64,000 nucleotides of DNA, taken from positions 186,001-250,000 of the forward strand of contig CAWFMM010000004.1 in assembly GCA_963817035.1 (NCBI GenBank), given 5' to 3'. The stretch's first letter is position 1. The number at the start of each line of letters is the position of its first letter. Shown piece after piece: positions 8,597-18,474 of the stretch. Below the pieces are notes generated by a model. That model did no database searches. It saw nothing but the letters and a program-made list of their open reading frames with translations, and was not told where the DNA came from. The stretch is from AC-49 sp963817035 (GTDB lineage Bacteria; Actinomycetota; Thermoleophilia; Solirubrobacterales; Solirubrobacteraceae). Both the position numbers and the translations under genes were made by a program.

Positions 8597-9667
8597 ATGA
8601 AAGCCGCAGTCGTCCACAGCTTCGACCAGCCGCTCTCGATCGAGGATGTCCCGACTCCGGAGCCCGCCGACGGCCAGGTGCTCGTACGGATCGAGGCTTC
8701 GGGGCTCTGCCACACCGACATTCACGCCGCCCGCGGCGAGTGGCCGGTCAAGCCGTCGCCGCCGTTCATCCCCGGCCATGAGGGTGTCGGGATCATCGAG
8801 CGCGTCGGCTCCGGTGACCTCCACGGGCTGACCGAGGGCATGCGCGTGGCCCTGCCGTGGCTCGGCTATTCGTGCGGGACGTGTCGCCACTGCAACAGCG
8901 GCTGGGAGACGCTCTGCGAGTCCCAGATCAACACCGGCTACGGCATGAACGGGGGGTTCGCCGAGTACGCAGTCGGCTTCGCCCGCAACGTGGTCGCGGT
9001 GCCGACGGGCATCGACGTGATGGATGCCGCGCCGCTCACGTGTGCCGGCGTGACGACGTACAAGGCGGTCAAGGTCTCGGGCGCGAACGCCTCCAGCCTC
9101 GTGGCGGTGTTCGGAGCGGGCGGCCTCGGGCACCTGGCGATCCAATACGCCCGCATCACCGGCGCGACGGTTGTCGCCGTCGACATCAACGAGGACCGGC
9201 TGCGCGTGGCGCGCGAGGTCGGTGCCGACCACGTCATCAATCCGCTCCAGCAGGATGCGGCCGCCGCGATCCAGCGGCTCGGCGGCGCCGACCAGGCGAT
9301 CGCCACCGCCGTCAATCCGACGGCGTTCGAGGATGCGCTCGGCTCCCTGGCCCGCGGCGGCACGCTGGTCTGCGTCGGCCTGCCCGCCGACAACGACATG
9401 CACCTGCCGATCTTCCAGACCGTGCTCGGCGGTCTGACCGTCAAGGGCTCGATCGTCGGCACACACCACGACCTCGAGGAGGTCTTCGCGCTGCACCGCC
9501 GCGGCCTGACCACGATCGAGCGGGCGGAGGTCGCGCTCGATGACGTCAACGAGGCGATCGAGCAGGTGCTGGACGGCAGCGCTCCGGCGCCGCGACTCGT
9601 CTTCCGCATCTCCGGCGCGCCCGACTCGGCACTCGCGGGCGCCGCGTCGGCCACCGCCCGGGTCTGA
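8597..9667 (+). CDS. Zinc-dependent alcohol dehydrogenase
   Basis: A 356-residue medium-chain dehydrogenase. Catalytic zinc ligands are seen in GLCHTDIHA and the PGHEGVG motif; the structural zinc site is the four-cysteine lobe CGTCRHCNSGWETLC. The NAD-binding Rossmann motif is VFGAGGLGHLA. This pattern matches the AdhP/AdhA class of NAD-dependent ethanol dehydrogenases. RBS GAGGAG precedes the ATG. The next gene, 30 bp downstream, is an acetaldehyde-type dehydrogenase, so the pair could oxidise ethanol to acetate via acetaldehyde, or run in reverse to dispose of reductant when respiration is limited. A candidate operator lies upstream. Confidence 0.92.
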   Translation: MKAAVVHSFDQPLSIEDVPTPEPADGQVLVRIEASGLCHTDIHAARGEWPVKPSPPFIPGHEGVGIIERVGSGDLHGLTEGMRVALPWLGYSCGTCRHCNSGWETLCESQINTGYGMNGGFAEYAVGFARNVVAVPTGIDVMDAAPLTCAGVTTYKAVKVSGANASSLVAVFGAGGLGHLAIQYARITGATVVAVDINEDRLRVAREVGADHVINPLQQDAAAAIQRLGGADQAIATAVNPTAFEDALGSLARGGTLVCVGLPADNDMHLPIFQTVLGGLTVKGSIVGTHHDLEEVFALHRRGLTTIERAEVALDDVNEAIEQVLDGSAPAPRLVFRISGAPDSALAGAASATARV

Positions 9668-9697
9668 CCCCTTCAATCCGAAACGGAGCTCAAGCAC

Positions 9698-11242
<1,545 letters not shown>

Positions 11243-11253
11243 GCGCCGCTGCG

Positions 11254-12024
11254 ATGACGAGCCGAGTCCAAGCCACGCCTCGCGCCCTCGAGGAGATCGA
11301 GCGCCTCAAGGCGCGCCACGGCGCGCTGGTCATCCACCAGTCGGGGGGTTGCTGTGACGGCAGCTCCCCGATCTGCCTTCCCGCCGCCGAGCTCCCGGCC
11401 GGCCCCGGCGACGTGCTGCTCGGTGAGGTCGCCGGCACCCCGGTCTACATCGACGCAGACCAGGACACCCGCTGGGGGTGTCCCGAGCTCCTGATCGACG
11501 TGTCGCCCGGTCCGGCGATGGGGTTCTCCCTCGAAGGCGTCAACGGCGTGCATTTCGTCACGGCGCCCGCGCCCGCGCGTCGCACCGTCGTCGTCGGCTA
11601 CGACGGCTCCGACGAGGCCGAGCGGGCGCTCTCCTGTGCGCTGGACCATGCCGGCCCGCGGGGGCGGGTGATCGTGGTCAATGCGACCCGGCGGCAGCCC
11701 GACGCGCTCGCGCGGCCGTCGGTCGAGCCTCTGCTCCACGACCGGCTGCGCGAAGGCCACGCGCTCGTCGATCTTGTGTTTCTCGAGCGCTCCGACGTCT
11801 TCGACACCGACGTCGACTGCGAGGTCATCGAGGACGTGCCCGCCGCGGCGCTGCTCGACGCCGCCCGGCGCCACGACGCCGACGAGATCGTCGTCGGCCA
11901 CCGCGACCGCAGCCGGCTGCGCGCGCTCAGTGGCAGCACCGCCCACACACTGATCCAGGCCAACGATCGCCCGGCCATCGTCGTCGTCCCGTCGTCCAAT
12001 CGTGCAACCGAAGGAGCAAGCTGA
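11254..12024 (+). CDS. DUF779 domain fused to a universal stress protein domain
   Basis: A 256-residue two-domain protein. Residues 1 to about 105 match DUF779, with the cysteine-rich motif HQSGGCCDGSSPIC and a later WGCPELLIDVSPG. Residues about 110-250 form one UspA domain with TVVVGYDGSDEAERAL at its start and the ATP-loop pattern VVGHRDRSRLRALSGST at its end. DUF779 proteins are usually short, free-standing genes beside acetaldehyde dehydrogenase, as here, so this fusion is unusual. ATG 11254 is the first start after the aldehyde dehydrogenase stop codon; an in-frame ATG at 11197 lies inside that gene. Its stop codon shares one base with the next Usp gene. Function is unknown; a stress-regulated partner of the dehydrogenase is inferred. 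Confidence 0.88.
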   Translation: MTSRVQATPRALEEIERLKARHGALVIHQSGGCCDGSSPICLPAAELPAGPGDVLLGEVAGTPVYIDADQDTRWGCPELLIDVSPGPAMGFSLEGVNGVHFVTAPAPARRTVVVGYDGSDEAERALSCALDHAGPRGRVIVVNATRRQPDALARPSVEPLLHDRLREGHALVDLVFLERSDVFDTDVDCEVIEDVPAAALLDAARRHDADEIVVGHRDRSRLRALSGSTAHTLIQANDRPAIVVVPSSNRATEGAS

Positions 12025-12941
12025 TGTTCAAGACGATCGTGGTGGGAGTCGACGGACGCGACGGCGACGCGGACGCGATCGCTCTGGCGCAGCGCCTCGC
12101 CGATCCCCGCGCGACGCTCATCCTCACCGGCGTCGTCGACAGCGGCGGGGCCGGGGCCCGTGGAACCAACGCCGACTTCGACCGCGTGATGCGCGACGAG
12201 ATGCAGGTCACGGCTCAGCGGTTGCGCGATGCCCTGACCGACGGAAGCGCGAAGACCGAGACCGTGGTCGCCGGAACGGTCGCGCACGGCCTGCTCGTGG
12301 CCGCTCGCCGTCACGACGCCGACCTCGTGGTCGTCGGCTCGTGTCGACGTGGCGGGCTCGGGCGGCTGCTGGTCGGTGACGACGCCCGTGCGATGGTGCG
12401 CGATGCGGATCGTCCCGTGGCCCTGGCACCGGTCGGGTTCGCCAAGCGCCGGACGGCGTTCGCCCTCATCGGGGCGGGCTACGACGGCGACGACACCGCG
12501 CAGAATGCCCTCGAGACGGCACGAGAGCTCGCTCAGACGGTGGGGGCGCGGGTCCGCGCGATCAACGTCGTCACCGCCGGGCATTGGCCGCTTGACCCGA
12601 TGGGCATGGACGTCTCCGTGGCGATCGAGAACGACCGGATTCGTGCCGAAGAAGCGGTCCGCCAAGCGGCGGCGGCCACCGGCGACGTCGAGAGTCGCGT
12701 CGAGGTCGGGCTCTCCCATCAGGTGCTGCTCGAGTTTGCCCGCCAGGTTGACCTGCTGGTCGTCGGCGCCCACCACCGCGGCCGTCTCGGCCGCTGGTTC
12801 TATGGCAGCACGTCAGAAGCGCTGAGCCACGATCTCAGCTGTCCGCTCCTGGTCGTCCCGGCCGATGCGATCACCACCACCGACACGACCGAGCCGGACG
12901 CCGCTCACGCCTCGTCGAGCAGCCCGCGATCCAGCGCGTAG
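12024..12941 (+). CDS. Universal stress protein, two tandem UspA domains
   Basis: A 305-residue protein with two UspA domains (about 1-140 and 148-285), starting TIVVGVDGRDGDADA. The second domain ends VVGAHHRGRLGRWFYGSTS, the full ATP-binding signature; the first has the looser VVGSCRRGGLGRLLVGDDA, as does domain 1 of the Usp at 4284-5135, so the two are paralogues. RBS AAGGAG lies just before the ATG, and the start overlaps the preceding stop (TGATG). The last 37 bp overlap the convergent response regulator gene. The C-terminal 20 residues are Ser/Thr/Asp-rich and probably disordered. Expression as part of the dehydrogenase operon is inferred. Confidence 0.9.
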   Translation: MFKTIVVGVDGRDGDADAIALAQRLADPRATLILTGVVDSGGAGARGTNADFDRVMRDEMQVTAQRLRDALTDGSAKTETVVAGTVAHGLLVAARRHDADLVVVGSCRRGGLGRLLVGDDARAMVRDADRPVALAPVGFAKRRTAFALIGAGYDGDDTAQNALETARELAQTVGARVRAINVVTAGHWPLDPMGMDVSVAIENDRIRAEEAVRQAAAATGDVESRVEVGLSHQVLLEFARQVDLLVVGAHHRGRLGRWFYGSTSEALSHDLSCPLLVVPADAITTTDTTEPDAAHASSSSPRSSA

Positions 12942-13546
12942 CGGACAAGCTCGGCACGAGTCGAGCGCCCGAGCTTCTGCTGGACGTGGGCGCGGTGGGT
13001 CTCGACGGTGCGCACGGACAGGAACAGCTGCTCGCCGATCTCCGTGTTCGTGTGGCCGAGGGCGACGAGCCGCAGCACCTCGACCTCGCGCGCGCTGAGG
13101 CCATCCGGCGGCCCGGCTGGCGTCGGCGGCTCGGCGGCCAGCTTCGCCCCGAGCCGAGGGTTGAGGTACGTCTCGCCCCGCGCGGCGAGTCGCACGGCTT
13201 CGACGAGTTCCGTGTCGGCGGCCTCCTTCAGGACGTAGCCGACCGCGCCCGCCCGCAGCGCCTGACGTGCGTACTCGGGGTCCTCCTGCATGGTGAGGAT
13301 CACGACCCGGGTCTCGGGACACCGCGTCGCGACGTCGGGTAGCGCGTCGATCGAGGTCACGGCGCCGGGCATGTTCAGGTCGAGCACCAGGACGTCCGGT
13401 TTGTGGCCGAGCACCGCCCGCAGCGTCGTATCCACGTCGCCCGCCTCGGCAACGACCTCGAATGCGTCCTCGGCGTCGAGCAGCAGCTTCAGGCCGGAGC
13501 GGACAACGGCATGGTCGTCTGCGATGACAATCCGGATCGGCGACAT
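12905..13546 (-). CDS. NarL/FixJ family response regulator (DosR/DevR-like)
   Basis: A 213-residue regulator with an N-terminal receiver domain (phospho-acceptor Asp56 in VLVLDLNMPG, conserved Lys in VLKEAA) and a C-terminal LuxR-type helix-turn-helix (LSAREVEVLRLVALGHTNTE followed by VRTVETHRAH). It is transcribed divergently from a GAF-GAF histidine kinase gene with 66 bp between the starts, so the pair is almost surely a cognate two-component system. Its 3' end overlaps the convergent Usp gene by 37 bp. Neighbouring universal stress proteins and dehydrogenases resemble the dormancy regulon controlled by DosR in mycobacteria. It is the natural candidate to bind the three dyads at 5171, 8504 and 15729. 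Confidence 0.92.
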   Translation of the reverse strand: MSPIRIVIADDHAVVRSGLKLLLDAEDAFEVVAEAGDVDTTLRAVLGHKPDVLVLDLNMPGAVTSIDALPDVATRCPETRVVILTMQEDPEYARQALRAGAVGYVLKEAADTELVEAVRLAARGETYLNPRLGAKLAAEPPTPAGPPDGLSAREVEVLRLVALGHTNTEIGEQLFLSVRTVETHRAHVQQKLGRSTRAELVRYALDRGLLDEA

Positions 13547-13612
13547 GGGCCTAGCCTACGCAAAGCTCCGCCACCGCCACCGATCACGTTCTATGCTGGC
13601 GCGATCGGTCCC

Positions 13613-15286
13613 ATGAACGGCTCGCCTGACTCCTCGTCGGTTCGCAATGGTTGGCTCGAGCAGCTACTCCTCGTCGGTCGCGAGCTGACGTCCGAGCTTG
13701 ACCTCGACGTGGTGCTCGACCGCATCCTCACCACGGCCCGTGAGCTCACCGGCGCGCGCTACGCCGCGGTCGGCGTCCTCGATGACCGTCGGCGCGAGCT
13801 CGCGCAGTTCATCACCAGCGGCATCGACGAACCGGGCCGGGCCGCGATCGGCGCGCTTCCGCACGGACGCGGCGTTCTCGGCGCGCTGATCGACAACCCG
13901 GTCCCCCTGCGCCTGCACGAGGTGTCCGACCACCCACGGTCGTACGGCTTCCCGCTCGGGCATCCGCCGATGCACGGGTTCCTCGGTGCCCCGATCCTGA
14001 TCCGTGGCCAGGCCTGGGGCAACCTCTACCTGACCGAGAGAAGCGACGGTGCGGACTTCGACGACGACGACGAGGAGGCGATTGTCGTGCTCGCGACATG
14101 GGCGGCGATCGCGATCGACAACGCACGACTGTTCCAGGCGTCGGAGGCCCGCCGCGGCGAGCTCGAGCGGGCGGTCGGGACGATGGAGGCGACGATCGAC
14201 ATCTCGCTCGCCGTCGGCGGCGAGACCGAGCTCGCGCGGATCCTCGAGCTGATCGCCAAGCGCGCGCGGGCGCTCGTCCAAGCCGATGCGCTCGTGATCC
14301 TGCTGCGCGACGGCGAACGGCTGCGGGCCGCCACCCACGCGGGCAACGTGCGCCCGGCCGACGGGGCGAGCATCCCGATCGAGGGCTCGACGTCGGGACG
14401 CGCGCTGCTGTCCCTCGAGCCGCTACGCGTCGCGGACGCGCATACCGGCCTGCTGGTCGGTGCTGACCAGTTCGGCATGGATGACGCCAAGACCGCGCTG
14501 ATCGTGCCGCTCGCGTTCCGTGGCCAGGGCCTTGGCGTGCTCGTCGCGTTTGACCACATCGGTCCATCGGGGGCCTTCGGCGTGGAGGACGAGCGGGCGT
14601 TGCGGTCATTCGCCGCGAGCGCGGCGACGGCCGTTGCGACGGCCCGCAGCGTGGAGGAGCAGCGTCTGCGCGATTCGATCGAGTCGGCCGAGGCGGAGCG
14701 GCGCCGGTGGGCGCGCGAGCTCCACGACGAGACGCTCCAGGGTCTCGGGGCGCTGAAGCTCGCGCTCGCCGCCTCGCTCAAGGCCGACCCCGAGCGCGGC
14801 CGGGTAACGCTCGAGCTGGCCGTCGTCCAGCTCGAGCAGGAGATCGCGGCGCTGCGAGCGATCATCGCCGACCTTCGCCCCGCCGCGCTCGACGAGCTCG
14901 GGCTGGAACCGGCGCTGCGCACGCTCGCGGCACGGGTCGCGGAGCGGTATCACCTGGCGATTGAGGTCGACGTCGACCTCGGACCGCAACGGTTGCCGCG
15001 GGCGATCGAGACGACCGCCTACCGCGTCACCCAGGAGGCGCTCACCAACGTCGTGAAGCACGCGAAGGCGGGTGCGGTCACGGTGCGGGTGGACCTGCAC
15101 GCGGGAACGCTGACGCTCGCCGTCACCGACGACGGCGCCGGCCCCGCCCACGGTGGATCGCGCGCACCCAACGGATTCGGCATCATCGGTATGCGCGAGC
15201 GCGCTGCGCTGGCCGGCGGGACGCTCACGATCGTGCCGTCGGACCCCAGGGGAACGACCGTCACGCTCACCGTTCCCGTGACCTGA
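13613..15286 (+). CDS. GAF-GAF sensor histidine kinase (DosS/DevS-like)
   Basis: A 557-residue soluble kinase: GAF domain 1 (about 15-160), GAF domain 2 (about 180-345), HisKA_3 dimerisation domain with His371 in RRRWARELHDETLQ, and a HATPase domain with the N box (TQEALTNVVKHA) and GFGIIGMRERA. The domain order and length match mycobacterial DevS/DosT. In GAF 1 the segment GFPLGHPPMHGFLGAP, with His117, aligns by eye with the region holding the haem-ligand histidine of DevS, followed by the shared NLYLTE motif, so it may bind haem and sense O2, NO or CO. The ATG at 13613 is chosen because upstream codons overlap the divergent regulator. CO sensing would be notable beside a CO dehydrogenase, but that is speculation. 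Confidence 0.9.
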   Translation: MNGSPDSSSVRNGWLEQLLLVGRELTSELDLDVVLDRILTTARELTGARYAAVGVLDDRRRELAQFITSGIDEPGRAAIGALPHGRGVLGALIDNPVPLRLHEVSDHPRSYGFPLGHPPMHGFLGAPILIRGQAWGNLYLTERSDGADFDDDDEEAIVVLATWAAIAIDNARLFQASEARRGELERAVGTMEATIDISLAVGGETELARILELIAKRARALVQADALVILLRDGERLRAATHAGNVRPADGASIPIEGSTSGRALLSLEPLRVADAHTGLLVGADQFGMDDAKTALIVPLAFRGQGLGVLVAFDHIGPSGAFGVEDERALRSFAASAATAVATARSVEEQRLRDSIESAEAERRRWARELHDETLQGLGALKLALAASLKADPERGRVTLELAVVQLEQEIAALRAIIADLRPAALDELGLEPALRTLAARVAERYHLAIEVDVDLGPQRLPRAIETTAYRVTQEALTNVVKHAKAGAVTVRVDLHAGTLTLAVTDDGAGPAHGGSRAPNGFGIIGMRERAALAGGTLTIVPSDPRGTTVTLTVPVT

Positions 15287-15362
15287 GCTGCGGGAAACCA
15301 CGCGGTTCACGGCGGGCGGCTACGGATGTCCGCCGGCGGAGGCGCGGCGATGCTGCGGTGAA

Positions 15363-15728
15363 ATGCCCTCGCCCGGAGCCTTCACCACGGTGCTCGGTCA
15401 CGATCGTGTCCTGCTCGACGCGGGTGCGGTTGCCGCCAATCGCGTCACGGCCCGCGACGGTGCGGCGATCCACGGCGTCGCGGCGTTCGAGCCCATCTAT
15501 GGGAGAGGCGCCGAGGGGGTCATCGCCGTTCGCGACCCGCTGCGCCTCGATGTGGTCGGCGAGCTCATGGAGCGCCTGCTCGAGGCCCTGGCGCGGGAGG
15601 GGCGCGCCGTCGTGCACTTCTTCCTGGCGGTCGATCAGGCGCCGCTCGCCGAGCTGATCAGCACGTCGCGGCTCGAGGCTCTGATCCACGGCGAGATCCT
15701 CTCGCTACCGATACGCGTGCGGGACTGA
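15363..15728 (+). CDS. Hypothetical protein, 121 residues
   Basis: A 121-residue protein with strong GC3 bias in this frame and no better competitor on the other strand. It is acidic to neutral, with an alpha/beta pattern (VLLDAGAVAANRV, GVIAVRDPLRLDVVGELMERLLEALA) and no signal peptide or membrane segment. It lies 76 bp after the sensor kinase stop codon and is followed by a candidate operator dyad and an oxidoreductase gene. I do not recognise a family and there are no obvious catalytic motifs. Its location suggests it belongs to the same stress island. Confidence 0.6.
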   Translation: MPSPGAFTTVLGHDRVLLDAGAVAANRVTARDGAAIHGVAAFEPIYGRGAEGVIAVRDPLRLDVVGELMERLLEALAREGRAVVHFFLAVDQAPLAELISTSRLEALIHGEILSLPIRVRD

Positions 15729-15745
15729 TCCGTGGTTCCTACGGA
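15729..15745. promoter_or_regulatory. Candidate dyad operator, copy 3 (TCCGTGG-TTC-CTACGGA)
   Basis: A 17-bp dyad with one mismatch between arms, starting immediately after the stop codon of the 121-residue hypothetical gene and 58 bp upstream of the oxidoreductase ATG at 15803. It matches copy 2 (8504-8520) at all arm positions but one. The repeated promoter-proximal placement supports a shared regulator. Confidence 0.45.
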
Positions 15746-15802
15746 GCGGGCCGAGCGGCCACCACCGATGCGCCACGCTACACCCGACCGTACGGTCAGG
15801 AC

Positions 15803-17032
15803 ATGACCCTCACCGACCATATTCAGCCCCGGCGCGTCGTCATCGTCGGCGGCGGAATCGCCGCCCTTGAGACCGTGCTCGCGCTCTACGACCTCGGTGA
15901 GGCTCAGCTCGACGTCACCCTCATCGCGCCGGAGGAGGCCTTCACCCTGCGGCCCCTCGCCGTCGTGGAGCCGTTCGGCCGAGCCCACGGTGCCCGGCTG
16001 GGACTCGACGAGTTCATGGTCGAACACGGCGGCACGTTCCGCCGCGACGCGATCCTGCGCGTCGACGCCGACCGTCAGGTCGTCGAGTGCGTCACCGGGA
16101 CCGAGATCGCCTACGACACGCTCGTGCTTGTCCCCGGTGCGAGCACGCGTCCGGCGTTCACCCACGCGTTCACGTTCGGCAGCGATCCGATGGGCCTGAC
16201 CGGCATCCTCGCCGACCTCGAGCAGGGTTGGTCGCGCTCGCTCGCGTTCGTGGTTCCGCGCGGGTGCACCTGGCCGTTGCCGCTCTACGAGCTCGCGCTG
16301 ATGACCGCTGACCGGGTCTGGGGGATGAACATGGACGCGGTCGAGCTGCACATCGTCACACCCGAGTCCTCGCCGCTGGGAATCTTCGGCTCGGCGGCCA
16401 GCGACGAGGTCGCGAGCCTGCTCGCCGCAGCCGGCATCGGGCTACACCTGGGCGTCAGTGCCAGGGTGCCGAAGACCGGGGTGATCGAGCTGGGAGAGGG
16501 CCCGCCGCTGCGGGCCGATCGCATCGTCGCGCTGCCGGTGCTCGACGGACCACGGCTGGACGGCGTCCCCAGCGACGCGCACGGCTTCATCCCCGTCGGC
16601 GAGACCGGTCGGGTGATCGGCCTGGACGATGTCTACGCCGCCGGCGATGCCACGAATCAGCCGATCAAGCAGGGCGGCATCGCCTGCCAGCAGGCCGACG
16701 TCGTCGCGTCGCACATCGCCATCGAAGCGGGCGCCGACATCACCCCCGAGCCCGCGGAGTTCGTCCTGCGCGGACGGTTGATCACGGGCCGGCAGGATCG
16801 ATTCCTGCGCCGCGAGGTCGGCAAGGCCAGCGGGACGACGGCGAGTGAGCCGCTGTGGTGGCCGCCGGCCAAGGTCTCCGGTCGCTACCTCGCTCCGTAC
16901 CTGGCGGAGCGCGATCTCATCACGCTCCCCGCGGCCGGAGATGACGGTGGCCCGGGTATCGACGTGGACATCCCGGTCCCGTGGAACGCGCACTACCGCG
17001 ACGACGTGCTTGGCCTCAAGACGCTCGGTTAG
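15803..17032 (+). CDS. FAD-dependent pyridine nucleotide-disulphide-type oxidoreductase (paralogue of 159-1301)
   Basis: A 409-residue flavoprotein beginning MTLTDHIQPRRVVIVGGGIA, with the FAD-binding GGGIAALE motif near residue 16 and the C-terminal VYAAGDATNQ motif. It shares with the protein at 159-1301 the segments PLAVVEPF, PLYELALMTAD, SPLGIFGSAAS, AGDAT, GGIACQQAD and a SGRYLAPYLAE tail. Like it, it lacks the catalytic cysteines of sulfide:quinone reductase and shows no membrane segment, so the electron donor and acceptor are unknown. A candidate operator dyad sits 58 bp upstream. The two paralogues bracket the stress island, which suggests duplication and common regulation. Confidence 0.87.
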   Translation: MTLTDHIQPRRVVIVGGGIAALETVLALYDLGEAQLDVTLIAPEEAFTLRPLAVVEPFGRAHGARLGLDEFMVEHGGTFRRDAILRVDADRQVVECVTGTEIAYDTLVLVPGASTRPAFTHAFTFGSDPMGLTGILADLEQGWSRSLAFVVPRGCTWPLPLYELALMTADRVWGMNMDAVELHIVTPESSPLGIFGSAASDEVASLLAAAGIGLHLGVSARVPKTGVIELGEGPPLRADRIVALPVLDGPRLDGVPSDAHGFIPVGETGRVIGLDDVYAAGDATNQPIKQGGIACQQADVVASHIAIEAGADITPEPAEFVLRGRLITGRQDRFLRREVGKASGTTASEPLWWPPAKVSGRYLAPYLAERDLITLPAAGDDGGPGIDVDIPVPWNAHYRDDVLGLKTLG

Positions 17033-17058
17033 AGGCTGCCCCAACCTCTCAGCCGACA

Positions 17059-18474
17059 TCACCGCGGCAGGTCGAGGACGAAGCGGGCTCCGCCCTGGGG
17101 CGATCGCTCGGCGCGCACCTCGCCGGAGTGGGCATGGGCGATGGCCCGGACGATCGACAGGCCGAGGCCGGCGCCGCCGCTCGCGCGCCCGCGGGCCTCG
17201 TCGAGCCGGGTGAAGCGGTCGAAGATGTGGGCGCGATCCTCGGGTGGCACTCCCGGGCCATCGTCGTCGACGAGAAAGCAGACGCGGTCGTCGTGCTCCC
17301 GGACGCTCACCACCACGCGTCCACCGGGTTCGGTGTGGGTGAACGCGTTGGCGATGAGGTTGCGCAGCGCCTGGGCGAGCCGGTCGGGGTCGGCCTCGAT
17401 GACGGTCGGCGCAACGGCGGTGAGCTCGAGGCGTCGGTCGGCGGTCGGGCGCAGGCCGTCGCACAGTCCGGTCAGGAACTCGCGCACGTCGATCTGCTCG
17501 GACTGCAGGAATCGCTCGTCGTCCGCGTGGGCGAGAACGACGAGGTCGTCGACGAGCCGGCTCATGCGGTCGATCTCGGTCACGACGATCTGCTGAACGC
17601 GACGCGTCTCCTGTGGGTCGGGATGCTCGCTCATCGCCAGCACCTCGAGCTGGCCGCGAACGATCGTCAACGGCGTGCGAAGCTCGTGCGACGCGTCGGC
17701 CACGAATGCGCTCTGGCGCGCGAACGCATCCTCGAGGCGATTGAGCATCTGATCGAACGAATGCGCGAGGACCCGGATCTCGTCGTGCGGGCCGCCGAGC
17801 TCCATCCGCGGCGTCAGGTCGCCGGCATCGACGAGCGTCGCGACGCGCGCCATCCGGCGCAGCGGCGCCGACAGCCGGGTTGCGACGAGGAAGCCGCCGA
17901 TCAGCGCGGCGATCATCCCCAGCGCTCCGGCGAGCAGGAAGGCGCGCGACACGCTGTCCCGGGCATGCTCGATCGGCTCGATCGGCTCGGCGACCCCGAG
18001 GCGCACCATGGCCCCGCCGGCGCTCACCGTGCTGATGAGCAACCGGACCGAGCCGATGCCCGGAAGCGGACGACGGCTGAACCCCACGGGCGCCTGGAGG
18101 ACCGCGTTGGCGTCGACCGCCTCGCGGTGTCGCTCGGCCGACGTGTCGTCGGGGTCGCTGGCCTGCGAGTCGAGCAGCTCGGGTTCGGTCGTCACGAGCC
18201 GGAGACCGGGCACGTTGACGAATGCCACATGGGTCGTCGGGCGAAACGGCTGGTGCGCCAGATAGGTCTTCGCCCGTCGGGCCACCTCGGTCGGCGAGCC
18301 GGCGACGATCGCGGCGCGAAGGTTGGAGACGTCCTCCCGCAGGCCATGGTCGGTCGTCTGCTCGAGGCGGTGCACGGTCCCGCGGTAGACCGCGACGAAA
18401 CCGGCGAGCAGGCAGCAGGCGACAACGCCGGCGACGAGCAGCGTGATGCGCGGGCGCAGGCCGGTGAGGCGCAT
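17059..18474 (-). CDS. Sensor histidine kinase (membrane, HAMP, HisKA type)
   Basis: A 471-residue orthodox kinase: membrane segment 1 at about 9-31, an extracytoplasmic sensor domain, membrane segment 2 near 165-190, a HAMP region, HisKA with the phospho-acceptor His in FVADASHELRTPL, and a HATPase with NLIANAFTHTEPGG, DDGPGVPP and GGAGLGLSIVRAIA. The ATG at 18474 overlaps the response regulator stop codon by one base (TGATG), so the regulator is translated first and coupling is tight. It lies downstream of the NuoF-like/ferredoxin genes on the same strand with only a few bases between, so it is likely part of that redox operon and may sense its output. The ligand is unknown. Confidence 0.93.
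   Translation of the reverse strand: MRLTGLRPRITLLVAGVVACCLLAGFVAVYRGTVHRLEQTTDHGLREDVSNLRAAIVAGSPTEVARRAKTYLAHQPFRPTTHVAFVNVPGLRLVTTEPELLDSQASDPDDTSAERHREAVDANAVLQAPVGFSRRPLPGIGSVRLLISTVSAGGAMVRLGVAEPIEPIEHARDSVSRAFLLAGALGMIAALIGGFLVATRLSAPLRRMARVATLVDAGDLTPRMELGGPHDEIRVLAHSFDQMLNRLEDAFARQSAFVADASHELRTPLTIVRGQLEVLAMSEHPDPQETRRVQQIVVTEIDRMSRLVDDLVVLAHADDERFLQSEQIDVREFLTGLCDGLRPTADRRLELTAVAPTVIEADPDRLAQALRNLIANAFTHTEPGGRVVVSVREHDDRVCFLVDDDGPGVPPEDRAHIFDRFTRLDEARGRASGGAGLGLSIVRAIAHAHSGEVRAERSPQGGARFVLDLPR

Noticed and set aside
8490..8600. A canonical mycobacterial DosR box upstream of the dehydrogenase operon
   Set aside because: No GGGACTTNNGNCC-like sequence was found; the dyad there is a different sequence.
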